Notes: generated by a model from the sequence alone, not told the origin. A DNA stretch of 64,000 nt from Prevotella intermedia ATCC 25611 = DSM 20706 (GCF_001953955.1 NZ_CP019300.1:124001-188000), one strand, 5' to 3'; positions 52,383 through 61,508 are shown, counted from the first letter of the stretch. Numbers and translations: made by a program.

Positions 52383-52845
52383 CTAATGATTTGTTATAAT
52401 GGAGATATACGGCAGTTTGCCATAGTGCCTTCGTCTTGGCGTAGCACTAACTTTCTTCACTCCTTAATGGTGCGTGTATGCTATTTTACTTTTTGTGTAT
52501 ATCGTAAGCCAACATCTGCCTATAGGTCGTGTCAGGCATTGGGATAAGTGTTAGAAATGCTCGATAATATTGTATCTTTGCAGCATTTTGCGTGTGCAAA
52601 GTTACGAAGATGCTTTGCAATAACCTTGAAACGAGTGCCTGATTTTGGTATTATTAACGGCAAAAAAGCAGAATAAGGTGAAGAAAAACAGAAAAAATGG
52701 AGCTTACAAAGATAAATAATAGAATTTATGAAAATAAAATAAGGTTATATCAAAGCAAATAAGTACATTTGCAGTCGTATACTTTTGTTTGACAACGTAC
52801 AAGGTAAGCGCGCCTATGCATACGTATTAACAAACAGAAAAACAG

Positions 52846-53793
52846 ATGAATATCAAGAATAAAATACTTTACGGAATAGCATACGGCTTTTGGTTTATCC
52901 TCTCGCTGTTGCCATTCCGTTTTCTTTTTTTATTGTCCGACTGTCTCTACTTCCTTGTTTCAAAGGTGGTGAAATATCGCCATAAGGTTATTTGGAAGAA
53001 TCTGAAAGAGAGCTTTCCCAATAAAACAGAAGCCGAATTGCGTACCATTGAAAAAGGCTTTTACCATTGGTTCTGCGATTATATCGTAGAAACCATCAAG
53101 CTAATGACGATGTCGCCCGATGCCCTGCGCAAGCGAATGAAGTTCACGGGCATGGAGAAATTCAACGAAGTGCTGAACAACGGCGGTTCGTGTGCCGTGT
53201 ACTTGGGGCACTATTGCAACTGGGAATGGATAACCTCGCTGCCCCATTGGATTCCCAAACACGCACAATGCTGCGAACTCTACCACCCCTTAGAGAACGA
53301 ACCGTTAGACCATTTGTTCAAGAAAGTGCGCGAACGACAAAACGCTCTTTGCATTCCGATGCAGGAATCGCTACGCAAAATCATCGGTTTCAAGCACAAC
53401 AGCAAGTCGATTGTCGTAGGTTACATTGCCGACCAGACGCCGCTTTGGTGGAACATACACCATTGGATAGACTTTCTGCATCACGATACGCCTGTGCTCA
53501 CAGGTGCCGAACGCATTGTCCGACACACCAACCAAGTCTGCTTCTACGGCTATATGCGCCGCCCAAAGCGTGGCTACTATGAGTGCGAAATGCAGCTTAT
53601 GACCGAAACACCTACCGAAGCAGCCGAGTTTGAGATTACCGATACCTACTTCCGAATGCTCGAAGAAAACATAAAGAACACTCCCGCCTACTACCTATGG
53701 AGCCACAACCGCTGGAAAAGAACTCGCGAAGAGTTCAACGAAAAGTGGGAAGTAGTAGACGGAAAAGTACTGAGAAAGAAACAAAAAGATTAA
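52846..53793 (+). CDS. LpxL/HtrB-like lysophospholipid/lipid A acyltransferase
   Basis: 315 residues. One N-terminal membrane segment (about 10-35), then an acyltransferase domain with the HX4E motif His122/Glu127 in LGHYCNWEW, typical of the LpxL/LpxM group. GYIADQTP and LTGAERIVRHTNQ follow in the order of the acyltransferase blocks. Probably adds a secondary acyl chain to lipid A at the inner membrane. It is 22 bp upstream of the licD gene, so both probably act on the cell envelope. Confidence 0.9.
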   Translation: MNIKNKILYGIAYGFWFILSLLPFRFLFLLSDCLYFLVSKVVKYRHKVIWKNLKESFPNKTEAELRTIEKGFYHWFCDYIVETIKLMTMSPDALRKRMKFTGMEKFNEVLNNGGSCAVYLGHYCNWEWITSLPHWIPKHAQCCELYHPLENEPLDHLFKKVRERQNALCIPMQESLRKIIGFKHNSKSIVVGYIADQTPLWWNIHHWIDFLHHDTPVLTGAERIVRHTNQVCFYGYMRRPKRGYYECEMQLMTETPTEAAEFEITDTYFRMLEENIKNTPAYYLWSHNRWKRTREEFNEKWEVVDGKVLRKKQKD

Positions 53794-53815
53794 TTTACAC
53801 CATTTTAAAACAACA

Positions 53816-54679
53816 ATGAACATACCACAAGCAAAGGACGAAAAACGCATAAGTCTTGAAGAGACGAAAGAAATGCAACACATTATCTTAGGCATACTGA
53901 AAGCTATTGATAAGGTTTGCCGCGAACACAACCTGCAATACTTTATGATTGCAGGCACAATGCTTGGAGCGGTGCGCCACCACGGCTTCATTCCATGGGA
54001 CGACGATGCCGATGTAGCTCTTCCACGCCACGACTACGAGGTGCTGTTGGCGCACGCCAACGAATGGTTGCCCGAAGAATACGAACTTGTAGACTACACG
54101 AAAGCAAACCATTACCCCTACCAATTCGCACGCATACAAGACAAGCGCACTACTTACATACTGCGTCGCAGCTTCAAATTCTTAGGTGGCATTCCCGTAG
54201 ATGTGTTCCCTATCGACGGAATGACCGAGAACAAACTTGCCCGTAAGTACCATTATCTACGCTACGACTTCGTAAACAAACTGCTCTACTACTCGCAGCG
54301 CGACCCTTACAAGCACGGAAAAGGTATTGGTTGCCTGTTCTACAAAACCCTGCAAAAGATACTTTCACCACAGAAAATACATCGGGTGCTCACCAAAATA
54401 CAGTCGGAATACTCGTATTCGGATAGCAAATTGGCAGCCGACCACGACAATCGCCCCGAACGAGGCATACTCCCCAAGGAGGTCTATGGTACGCCTACGC
54501 CCATTATGTTTGAGGGAATAGAGCTTATGGGAGTAGCCCAACCCGATGCCTACCTTTCTTATTGTTATGGCAACTATATGGAAATGCCGAAGGAAATACC
54601 GCCACAGAATTTCCGCTATATGGATATGAAGTCGCCCTACAAAGACTATAAAGGTTCTGTTTCGATGAAGAAAGCGTAA
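53816..54679 (+). CDS. LicD-family phosphotransferase
   Basis: 287 residues. The LicD/nucleotidyltransferase signature is MIAGTMLGAVRHHGFIPWDDDADVALPRHDYEVLL (about 44-78), with the DDDAD metal-binding acids at 62-66. LicD proteins transfer phosphocholine or other CDP-linked alcohols to glycans. Here CDP-glycerol-type genes lie 1-3 kb downstream, so a phospho-alcohol decorating surface glycan is plausible. The donor is not defined; no choline kinase (licA) or licC is in the window. Confidence 0.85.
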   Translation: MNIPQAKDEKRISLEETKEMQHIILGILKAIDKVCREHNLQYFMIAGTMLGAVRHHGFIPWDDDADVALPRHDYEVLLAHANEWLPEEYELVDYTKANHYPYQFARIQDKRTTYILRRSFKFLGGIPVDVFPIDGMTENKLARKYHYLRYDFVNKLLYYSQRDPYKHGKGIGCLFYKTLQKILSPQKIHRVLTKIQSEYSYSDSKLAADHDNRPERGILPKEVYGTPTPIMFEGIELMGVAQPDAYLSYCYGNYMEMPKEIPPQNFRYMDMKSPYKDYKGSVSMKKA

Positions 54680-54741
54680 GCAAAATGCTCTTTTGTTTCA
54701 TCGTTATTATGGTTCGACACAACTTTAATATTATAAAAGAG

Positions 54742-54777
54742 AATGCGGGATTGTCCTTCGATGGGCAGTCCCGCATT
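54742..54777 (+). terminator. Terminator of the acyltransferase-licD pair
   Basis: AATGCGGGATTGTCC pairs with GGGCAGTCCCGCATT, followed by GTATTTTAAA. Confidence 0.8.
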
Positions 54778-54827
54778 GTATTTTAAAGCAAGTTTTCCGA
54801 TGCAGCAATGGCAGTTTATCACACTTG

Positions 54828-55018
54828 TTTTGTAAAGATAATTCTCTTAAAAAGTGATAACTGCGTTTTGACGTTGCGAAAGCGGCTGTTTTGCGATGCA
54901 AAACCTACGCTTTTACCGTGCAAAACAGCCGCTTTTGGAACGCAAAACAATAGGTTTTGCAACACGTTGATAGCAAAGTAGTTACACAATAGTTGCGCTT
55001 GTGAAAAATATTTACACG
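54828..55018 (+). repeat. MITE-like intergenic repeat, copy 6 (reference copy)
   Basis: Full length. It begins TTTTGTAAAGATAATTCTCT and ends GTGAAAAATATTTACACG; the two ends are imperfect inverted repeats (TGTAAAnATAnTTCTC type). The centre holds GCGGCTGTTTTGC, then GCAAAACCTACGC, then GCAAAACAGCCGC, then a GCAAAACAATAGGTTTTGC hairpin. Between the convergent licD and CDP-glycerol-type transferase genes. Confidence 0.93.
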
Positions 55019-55063
55019 TTTTACATCTTTTCCCTACTGCATTTTCTTATAACAGTACAGTGG

Positions 55064-56113
55064 CTATCGCTTTATTTTTCCGAAGGTTTTAATGCTTGTG
55101 TACTTGCGCCAAAGGTTCAGTTTGCGCTGGCGTGGCACACCGTTGCGGGCTATGAAGTCGCGTGCAGCGTTTAGCATACGGTGCGCACACTGCCCATCGA
55201 GGTAAGGGTCGTAGTTGTCTATCACCCATTTGCGCAGGGCTGCAATCTCCTTATTCGTAAATACATCGTCGTAAGCATCGCACAGTTGCGAAGCATCGGT
55301 GATGTTCTTCCAATACAAATCCTTCGATATGGCATTGAGCGTTATAACTGGTTTATCCATCAAGAGTGCCTCGTAGATTGCCGAAGAGGTATCGCTCACC
55401 ACCACATCAGCCATCAGCAGGTATTTTGTAAGGGCAAATTCACCTACCATTATAATGTTTTTGTGGCTGTCGGCAAGTGCTCGGCAGGCTTCCACCCATT
55501 CTGTTTTGGTCAGTGGGTGCAGCTTTATGATAACCAGAACAGGGCGTGTATCGGCAAGCTTGCGCAGGTCGTCGAGGATAAAAGGTATCGATGTCAGCTT
55601 GGGCGAGAACGTTGGTGCATAAACCACAATGCGCTCGCAAGCGTGCTCTTGCAGCAGTTCTGCCTTTTCGGTGTCGAAGTCGTGGCGATGCGCAAATATA
55701 TAGTCTTGACGTGTCCACCCAGTTTCCACCACCGAGAAGTCGCCATACTTCTTTGCCAATGCAGAGAAATGACTTGTAAAATAGGCTCCTTGCGTGCAGT
55801 AAATATCGAAGTAACGGCGTATCACCCAATGGTCTTTCTTCTCCGCAGCATAGCCGTGGAATATCTGAATTTTCACCCCTGGCAAGTAGTAAGGCACGAT
55901 ATTCCCCGGCACATAGATGGCTTCAGGACTGAAATCGAAGCTCTCCTGTATGCTGTTTGTCCATTTCACACTGTCTTTTAATGGAAATTCGGGTATCTTT
56001 TCTTGGTGTACATACCACAACACATTGTTGCCGCCCTCTTTGTCGGCTTCGGTTTGGATAGGCTGCAGAATATCTACGGCATATTTGTTCTCACAAAATA
56101 GTAAAATGCGCAT
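55064..56113 (-). CDS. CDP-glycerol:glycerophosphotransferase family protein (TagB/TagF-like)
   Basis: 349 residues from the ATG at 56113; the longer frame from 56134 overlaps the promoter (complement of 56132-56139). A GT-B-like fold with [13 protein letters not shown] (His of the HG motif), [19 protein letters not shown] and [22 protein letters not shown], which are the family signatures. In Gram-positives these enzymes move glycerol phosphate from CDP-glycerol to teichoic acid. In this Gram-negative a surface glycan is the probable acceptor. It is divergent from the aminotransferase/cytidylyltransferase pair, whose product may be its donor. Confidence 0.88.
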   Translation of the reverse strand: MRILLFCENKYAVDILQPIQTEADKEGGNNVLWYVHQEKIPEFPLKDSVKWTNSIQESFDFSPEAIYVPGNIVPYYLPGVKIQIFHGYAAEKKDHWVIRRYFDIYCTQGAYFTSHFSALAKKYGDFSVVETGWTRQDYIFAHRHDFDTEKAELLQEHACERIVVYAPTFSPKLTSIPFILDDLRKLADTRPVLVIIKLHPLTKTEWVEACRALADSHKNIIMVGEFALTKYLLMADVVVSDTSSAIYEALLMDKPVITLNAISKDLYWKNITDASQLCDAYDDVFTNKEIAALRKWVIDNYDPYLDGQCAHRMLNAARDFIARNGVPRQRKLNLWRKYTSIKTFGKIKR

Positions 56114-56131
56114 TGTTGTTATATTTTTATG

Positions 56132-56139
56132 CAAAGATA
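56132..56139 (-). promoter_or_regulatory. -7 element of the CDP-glycerol-type transferase gene
   Basis: The reverse strand reads TATCTTTG; with initiation a few bases downstream, the leader to the ATG at 56113 is about 12 bases. Confidence 0.65.
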
Positions 56140-56172
56140 GTTTAATTCAACGACAAAGCGAAAAAAAAGCTG

Positions 56173-56180
56173 TAACTTTG
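56173..56180 (+). promoter_or_regulatory. -7 element of the aminotransferase-cytidylyltransferase pair
   Basis: TAACTTTG, 27 bases before the ATG at 56208. Together with the opposite element at 56132 it forms a compact divergent promoter of under 100 bp. Confidence 0.65.
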
Positions 56181-56207
56181 CATATTATATATGATAATAA
56201 CACGGTT

Positions 56208-57287
56208 ATGAATATGCTTAATTTCACAGTAGGCCCCGTAATGTCGGCTGATGCAGTAAGAGAAATAGGTGCAGAGCAAGTGCCATATTTCCGCACCTCT
56301 GAGTTCTCCGCTACGATGAAGGAGAACGAACAACTTATGAAAGAGTTTGCAAAAGCAGACGACGATGCCCGCGTGGTATTCATAACAGGTTCGGGAACGG
56401 CTTCCATGGAGGCGTCTGTAATGAACCTTCTTACCACCGACGACAAAGTCTTGGTGGTAAACGGTGGTAGTTTCGGACAACGGTTTGTAGATTTGTGCGA
56501 ACTCTACGCCATTCCACACACCGTAATCAAGATGGAAACAGGACAGCAAATCACTGCCGAAATGCTCGAACAGTACGACGGACAGGGCTACACAGCCTTT
56601 CTTGTGAATGTTGGCGAGACCTCTACGGGCGTGCATTATGACATTGATTTAATCAGCAAATTCTGCCGTCGCAACAACCTTTTCCTACTTGTCGATGCCA
56701 TAAGCTCCTTCCTTGCCGACGAGTTTGATATGAAACGATTGGGTGCCGACGTTATGATTACAGGCTCGCAGAAGGCCTTAGCCTGTCCTCCGGGTATCTC
56801 TGTCATCGTTCTTTCGCCACGAGCTATCGAGCGTATAGAGTGCAACGACGTCCGTTGTATGTACTTAAACCTAAAAGATGCACTGCGTAATGGCGAACGT
56901 GGACAAACACCTTACACTCCTGCCGTGGGCATATTGCTGCAAATTCACTGCCGTCTGAAGGAGATAGAGCGCAATGGCGGTGTTGCAGCCGAAATAGAAC
57001 GAACCCGCAATTTGGCTATGGACTTCCGCCAGAAAATAGCCCATCTGCCCTTGGAACCTATCACACAATCGCCCTCAAATGCCGTAACCTCGTTGCACCC
57101 GCTGAACAATTCGGCATTCAGCATATTTGAAACGCTGAAAGACGAGTATGGTATTTGGATTTGTCCGAACGGCGGCGATATGCGCGATACGGTGTTCCGT
57201 GTAGGACACATTGGCGCACTGACGCCCGCAGACAACTCTACTCTCGTGGCAGCCTTCGACGAATTACATAAAATTGGCAAACTTTAA
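56208..57287 (+). CDS. Class V PLP-dependent aminotransferase (phosphonate/alanine-glyoxylate type)
   Basis: 359 residues from the ATG at 56208 ([17 protein letters not shown]). The fold-type I layout is visible: FTVGPV-type start, [17 protein letters not shown] (cofactor phosphate site), [26 protein letters not shown] (the Asp contacts the pyridine N) and the Schiff-base Lys189 in [12 protein letters not shown]. It most resembles 2-aminoethylphosphonate:pyruvate and alanine:glyoxylate aminotransferases. No PEP mutase or decarboxylase gene is present nearby, so a phosphonate pathway is not shown. It ends 6 bp before the cytidylyltransferase fusion and must act with it. Confidence 0.85.
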   Translation: MNMLNFTVGPVMSADAVREIGAEQVPYFRTSEFSATMKENEQLMKEFAKADDDARVVFITGSGTASMEASVMNLLTTDDKVLVVNGGSFGQRFVDLCELYAIPHTVIKMETGQQITAEMLEQYDGQGYTAFLVNVGETSTGVHYDIDLISKFCRRNNLFLLVDAISSFLADEFDMKRLGADVMITGSQKALACPPGISVIVLSPRAIERIECNDVRCMYLNLKDALRNGERGQTPYTPAVGILLQIHCRLKEIERNGGVAAEIERTRNLAMDFRQKIAHLPLEPITQSPSNAVTSLHPLNNSAFSIFETLKDEYGIWICPNGGDMRDTVFRVGHIGALTPADNSTLVAAFDELHKIGKL

Positions 57288-57293
57288 ACAACT

Positions 57294-58637
57294 ATGAAAA
57301 AGGTTATTACCTACGGAACTTACGACTTATTGCACAAAGGACACGTGCGTTTATTGGAGCGGGCAAAGGTTTTGGGCGACTACCTGATAGTGGGTGTAAC
57401 GGCCGATACCTTCGACCGTGAACGCGGAAAGATAAACGTTCAGCAATCGCTTGTGGAGCGAATAGAAAACGTAAGGTCCACTGGCTTGGCTGACGAGATT
57501 GTCATTGAGGAGTACGAAGGACAGAAAATAGACGACATAAAGCGTATGAACGTCGATATTTTCACCGTAGGTTCAGACTGGCGGGGCAAGTTCGACTACC
57601 TCTCCGAATACTGCGAGGTGGTTTATCTCGAAAGAACAAAGGGCATTTCCAGCACCGAACTGCGCTCAGACCTACGCGAAATACGCATCGGACTGGTTGG
57701 CGAATCGCCCATTATCAACAAATTCGTACACGAAAGCAAGTTTGTAAACGGCATAAACATCAGCGGTGTCTACACCGAAAGCGACCGAAAACTTGGCAAT
57801 CTGCGCGATGTAGTACAACTGTTTACCCACACTTACACCGAGTTGCTCGAAGTTTCAGATGCCGTTTACATCATTTCGCACCCAGAAAAGCATTATGCAC
57901 ACATAAAGGAAGCATTGCTGTCGGGGAAGCACGTGCTATGCGAGTCGCCCATTTCGCTCAACAACGAAGAGTGGAAAGAGCTCAACAGCATTGCAGACGA
58001 GCGGGGACTCATCTTGATGGACTCTATAAAAACGGCTTATTCTATGGCATACGACCGCTTATGCCTGCTTGCAAAGAGTGGGAAAATAGGCAAGATATAC
58101 TCCATCGACGCCACTTGCACGAGCCTTTCTCACTACAACACCGAGAATAAAGACGAACTACCATATACGTGGAACAGCTTTTGTGCGTGGGCACCGACAT
58201 CGCTTCTGCCCATCTTCCAACTATTGGGAACCGACTATACCGACAAAACCATCTGCACGCACCTTATAGACGATGCGCCAAACTTCGATACTTTCACTAA
58301 AATATCGTTCATTTATCCCCACGCAGTGGCATCGTTGAAGGTCGGACAAGGCATAAAATCGGAGGGCGAACTCGTTATTTCGGGCACAGAAGGCTACATC
58401 TACGTGCCTGCTCCGTGGTGGAAAACCGACTATTTCGAAGTGCGTCGAGAGAACCCAAGCGACAACAAACGCTACTTCTACCAGCTTGACGGCGAAGGCA
58501 TTCGCTACGAACTGCTCACCTTCATCAAGTCTATTCAGAGCCAGCGCAACCTTTCTTACGTCAGCAAAGACGTGTCGGAAGCCATCGCCAGCATCACTGC
58601 CGACTTCTACCAACGCAAAGATACGGTGCTGATATAA
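57294..58637 (+). CDS. Cytidylyltransferase fused to a Gfo/Idh/MocA-like oxidoreductase domain
   Basis: 447 residues. Residues 1-130 are a TagD/GCT-type cytidylyltransferase with YGTYDLLHKGHV (the HxGH at 14-17) and RTKGISSTELRS, as in glycerol-3-phosphate cytidylyltransferases. Residues ~131-447 are Gfo/Idh/MocA-like: an NAD-fold start IRIGLVGESP, HPEKHYAHIKEALLSGKHVLCES, then the C-terminal beta-sheet domain. Two catalytic features are altered: the usual GxGxxG is GLVGESP (133-139) and the EKP lysine is Ser218 (CESP). Fused CDP-alcohol synthases exist (e.g. CDP-ribitol Acs1/Bcs1 in Haemophilus), but this domain pair is different. It probably makes a CDP-linked polyol or amino-alcohol with the upstream aminotransferase. 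Confidence 0.82.
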   Translation: MKKVITYGTYDLLHKGHVRLLERAKVLGDYLIVGVTADTFDRERGKINVQQSLVERIENVRSTGLADEIVIEEYEGQKIDDIKRMNVDIFTVGSDWRGKFDYLSEYCEVVYLERTKGISSTELRSDLREIRIGLVGESPIINKFVHESKFVNGINISGVYTESDRKLGNLRDVVQLFTHTYTELLEVSDAVYIISHPEKHYAHIKEALLSGKHVLCESPISLNNEEWKELNSIADERGLILMDSIKTAYSMAYDRLCLLAKSGKIGKIYSIDATCTSLSHYNTENKDELPYTWNSFCAWAPTSLLPIFQLLGTDYTDKTICTHLIDDAPNFDTFTKISFIYPHAVASLKVGQGIKSEGELVISGTEGYIYVPAPWWKTDYFEVRRENPSDNKRYFYQLDGEGIRYELLTFIKSIQSQRNLSYVSKDVSEAIASITADFYQRKDTVLI

Positions 58638-58681
58638 TGCTCGTTGGTTGTAAAACCATAGGCAAGAAATGCACGATAACA

Positions 58682-58871
58682 GTATAAATATTTTTCACAG
58701 ACATATCTGTTATGTAACTACTTCGTTATCAACGTGTTGTAAAACCTATTGTTTTGCATTCCAAAAGCGGCTGTTTTGCACGGTAAAAGCGTAGGTTTTG
58801 CATCGCAAAAGAGCCGCTTTCGCAACGTCAAAGCGCAGTTATCACTTTTTAACAGAATTATCTTTACAAAA
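58682..58871 (-). repeat. MITE-like intergenic repeat, copy 7
   Basis: Full-length, reverse orientation, usual module order. Between the convergent fusion gene and ribD. A satellite module follows. Confidence 0.92.
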
Positions 58872-59010
58872 ACAAAGCAGTTTCTTTGTAAAACCACTCT
58901 ATGTGTACTGCGAATATGCGGACGTGTTGTTGGGGCGCAATTTATCACGTTCCTCTTATCCACGCTGCTCTTTTTCGGTGTTAGGAACGTGATAAATCAC
59001 GCCCTTACAC
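58872..59010 (-). repeat. Satellite module beside repeat copy 7
   Basis: Related to 37863-38004. It holds an inverted repeat: GGGGCGCAATTTATCACGTT near 58932 and GGAACGTGATAAATCACGCC near 58983. It looks like a second hairpin element associated with the MITE-like repeat. Confidence 0.75.
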
Positions 59011-59124
59011 GTACAAAAAGCTCTTTTTCCATATATCTTTGCCCCTGCCATAAGTGGCAAAACGAAATTCGTTTTCTTAAGAATGAAACTCTGACAAGCC
59101 CTCTTTGCCTCTCAAAAACCTTGT

Positions 59125-60132
59125 TTACAAACGCTTATAAGTAACAATGGTGTTACCGTAAAACTCTTTTTTCACAACGGCAATGTTGTGGGGAAGGTGC
59201 GGAGCGGCTACACCATTGTTTATTGTAAAGGGGGCTGTTTCCACACGAATCTCGTCCCACAGTCCTGCATCTATAAACGATTGCAACGTGCGTGCGCCAC
59301 CTTCTACGATGAGAGAGCATATCTTCTGCTCGGTTTCGTTGCGCCGATTGATGGTTTCCACGAGATGTTGCAGACTGTTCACGCACAAGGTTCCGTCTGG
59401 CAGAGTATTGGTCTTATAAGTTGAAGACATTACGATTTTCTGCGGATTTCTACCGCTCCACTCCCTTACTGTAAGGCGTGGGTGTTCCGTTTCTTCGGTA
59501 TTGCGCCCCACAAGAATGGCATCGTACTCGGCACGGAGTTTGTGCACGAGCATTTTTGTGAAGGCATTGGAAATCTGCAGTGCAGGTTTTCCGTTGCCAG
59601 CAGCTTGCGAATAGCCCATGAAACCGTTGGCGGTCTGCGCCCATTTCAGCAAGATGTAAGGTCGGTTCTCCGTATTCCGCACGATAAACTCACGGTTCAG
59701 CATCAGGCATTCTTGCTCCAAGATCCCCACCGTAACATCTATTCCTGCCTTGCGAATACGCTCAATGCCACGCCCTTGCACAGCCGAGAAGGGGTCTACA
59801 CAGCCACAAACCACTCTGCGGACGCCTTTCCGTACTATTAAATCGGCACAAGGAGGCGTTTTTCCGTGGTGCGAACAGGGTTCAAGACTCACATAAATGG
59901 TAGCTTCGGAAAGCAAATGCTCGTCTTCGCTGCGCACCGACCGAAAGGCGTTTACTTCGGCGTGCCCCTCTCCGCAACGCACGTGATAGCCCTCACCGAT
60001 GATTTTTCCCTCACCGCTTACTATCACTGCGCCCACCATAGGGTTGGGCTTTGCCTGCAATCTGCCATTCTTTGCCAACTGCAAACAGCGGCGCATATAC
60101 ATTTCGTCTATATCCTCTTGCTTCATTTCCAT
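59125..60132 (-). CDS. ribD: Bifunctional riboflavin biosynthesis protein RibD
   Basis: 335 residues. The N-terminal deaminase has the zinc site His57/Glu59 in GEGHAEVNAF and Cys86/Cys95 in EPCSHHGKTPPC. The C-terminal reductase (from about 145) has RPYILLKWAQTANGFMGY and IVEGGARTLQSFIDAGLWDEIRVE. It carries out the second and third steps of riboflavin synthesis. Its start (60132; an ATG at 60126 is also possible) is only 21 bp from the divergent prmC start, and the prmC promoter overlaps its 5' coding end. Confidence 0.94.
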   Translation of the reverse strand: MEMKQEDIDEMYMRRCLQLAKNGRLQAKPNPMVGAVIVSGEGKIIGEGYHVRCGEGHAEVNAFRSVRSEDEHLLSEATIYVSLEPCSHHGKTPPCADLIVRKGVRRVVCGCVDPFSAVQGRGIERIRKAGIDVTVGILEQECLMLNREFIVRNTENRPYILLKWAQTANGFMGYSQAAGNGKPALQISNAFTKMLVHKLRAEYDAILVGRNTEETEHPRLTVREWSGRNPQKIVMSSTYKTNTLPDGTLCVNSLQHLVETINRRNETEQKICSLIVEGGARTLQSFIDAGLWDEIRVETAPFTINNGVAAPHLPHNIAVVKKEFYGNTIVTYKRL

Positions 60133-60148
60133 TTATTTTTTACCTTTG
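60118..60148 (+). promoter_or_regulatory. prmC promoter overlapping the 5' end of ribD
   Basis: TTGC (60118-60121), exactly 19 bases, TACCTTTG (60141-60148), only 5 bases before the prmC ATG at 60154. The -33 element lies in ribD coding sequence. Initiation at the usual distance would give an almost or fully leaderless mRNA. Confidence 0.75.
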
Positions 60149-60153
60149 CAAAT

Positions 60154-61017
60154 ATGTACACAACCTACCAAAACCTGTGCCAACGGCTTACGGAAGTTTA
60201 TCCGACAAGCGAAGCGAAAGCCATCGTTAGAATGGTTTTAGAAGACTATTTCAGGCTAACGCTTGCCGATATTTACACCGACAAAGTTACGCAATTATCG
60301 GCAGACGATGCCAACGAACTCGAAAAAATAATGCTTCGGTTGGAAAAGGGCGAACCTGTGCAGTACGTTCTCGGCTCGGCTACGTTCTGCGGACGGCAGT
60401 TTGGCGTGGCAAAGGGCGTGCTTATCCCCCGTCCCGAAACGGAATTGCTCTGCGAATGGGTAGCTTCTGCCCACGATTGCCCTTTCTGCGGCTTGCAACC
60501 GCCTGCTCCTTTGCGCATCTTAGACGTAGGAACGGGCAGCGGTTGTATTGCAATTACACTGTCGTTGAATATGGCAAACACCGTTGTTACGGCTTACGAC
60601 ATTTCGTCGGACGCGCTTTTGATAGCCCGCGACAACGCCATAAGGTTGGGAGCAGCGGTGAATTTCCAGTTGAAAGATGCATTACAGCTTGCGGCAACCG
60701 AAGAAACGTTCGACATTATCGTAAGCAATCCACCCTATATCTGCGACAGCGAGCGTACGGAAATGATGCGGAACGTGCTCGAATACGAGCCTTCAACCGC
60801 TCTTTTCGTACCCGATGACGACCCGCTGCGCTTCTATCGCTCCATTGCAGAATATGGAACGACAGCCCTTTCGCACGGTGGCGAACTCTATTTTGAAATC
60901 AATGCCCGCTTTGCCGACGAGGTTTCGGCTATGCTAAACGCTTTGGGCTATGCCGAAATAGAGGTGCGCAACGACCAATTCGGCAGACAACGATTCGTAA
61001 AAGCCATACGCCCATGA
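60154..61017 (+). CDS. prmC: Peptide chain release factor N5-glutamine methyltransferase
   Basis: 287 residues from the ATG at 60154; upstream frame is antisense to ribD and is rejected. PrmC/HemK layout: an N-terminal helical domain (1-80), GVLIPRPETELLCEW, the SAM motif ILDVGTGSGCIAITLSL and the catalytic SNPPY (191-195). A short Cys/Pro-rich insertion (SAHDCPFCGLQPPAP) sits before the SAM motif. It methylates the GGQ glutamine of RF1/RF2. It overlaps recX by four bases (ATGA), so translation is coupled. Confidence 0.94.
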   Translation: MYTTYQNLCQRLTEVYPTSEAKAIVRMVLEDYFRLTLADIYTDKVTQLSADDANELEKIMLRLEKGEPVQYVLGSATFCGRQFGVAKGVLIPRPETELLCEWVASAHDCPFCGLQPPAPLRILDVGTGSGCIAITLSLNMANTVVTAYDISSDALLIARDNAIRLGAAVNFQLKDALQLAATEETFDIIVSNPPYICDSERTEMMRNVLEYEPSTALFVPDDDPLRFYRSIAEYGTTALSHGGELYFEINARFADEVSAMLNALGYAEIEVRNDQFGRQRFVKAIRP

Positions 61018-61508
61018 TACAAAAGAAACAAATAAGCGAGACAGAAGCCTTGCGCAAACTTGGCGACCTTTGCGCTCGTGGCGAGCATTGTTCGGGCGAA
61101 ATAGCAGAGAAGTTGCGCAAATGGGGTATTGCAGCCGATGCACAGGAACGCATTATCGACAAACTCATTGATTATAAGTATATCGACGACGAACGATTTA
61201 CACGCTCGTTCGTGCGCGATAAGATTGCTTTCAACAAGTGGGGACGCCGAAAAATAGAACAGGCATTGTGGCAAAAGCGCATTCCACAAAGCATTTCGCA
61301 GCCCATTCTCGACGAAATTGAACCAGAAGAATACTTGAATGTGCTGCGCCCACTGCTGAAAAGCAAGTATCCAACCATCAAGGCTGAAACCGATTACGAA
61401 CGTTCCATAAAGCTGATAAAATATGCAATGGGGCGTGGTTTTACGCTCGATTTAATTCGTCAGTGCATAGACGATGCCTCAATAGTAGACGATATAAACG
61501 AAGAATGA
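61014..61508 (+). CDS. recX: Regulatory protein RecX
   Basis: 164 residues, all-helical, with three RecX-type helical repeats: ALRKLGDLCARGEHCSGEIAEKLRKWG, a second with IDKLIDYKYIDDERFTRSFVRDKI, and a third near the C-terminus. RecX binds RecA filaments and limits them. It overlaps both prmC (ATGA) and comF (ATGA), so the three genes form one tight operon. Confidence 0.88.
   Translation: MIQKKQISETEALRKLGDLCARGEHCSGEIAEKLRKWGIAADAQERIIDKLIDYKYIDDERFTRSFVRDKIAFNKWGRRKIEQALWQKRIPQSISQPILDEIEPEEYLNVLRPLLKSKYPTIKAETDYERSIKLIKYAMGRGFTLDLIRQCIDDASIVDDINEE

Noticed and set aside
55917..56207. Longer start of the aminotransferase frame at 55917
   Set aside because: The extra 97 codons are antisense to the CDP-glycerol-type transferase gene and include the divergent promoter; the family N-terminus begins at 56208.
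59866..60153. Longer start of prmC at 59866
   Set aside because: The added sequence is antisense to ribD; the ATG at 60154 gives the normal PrmC N-terminus and follows a consensus promoter.
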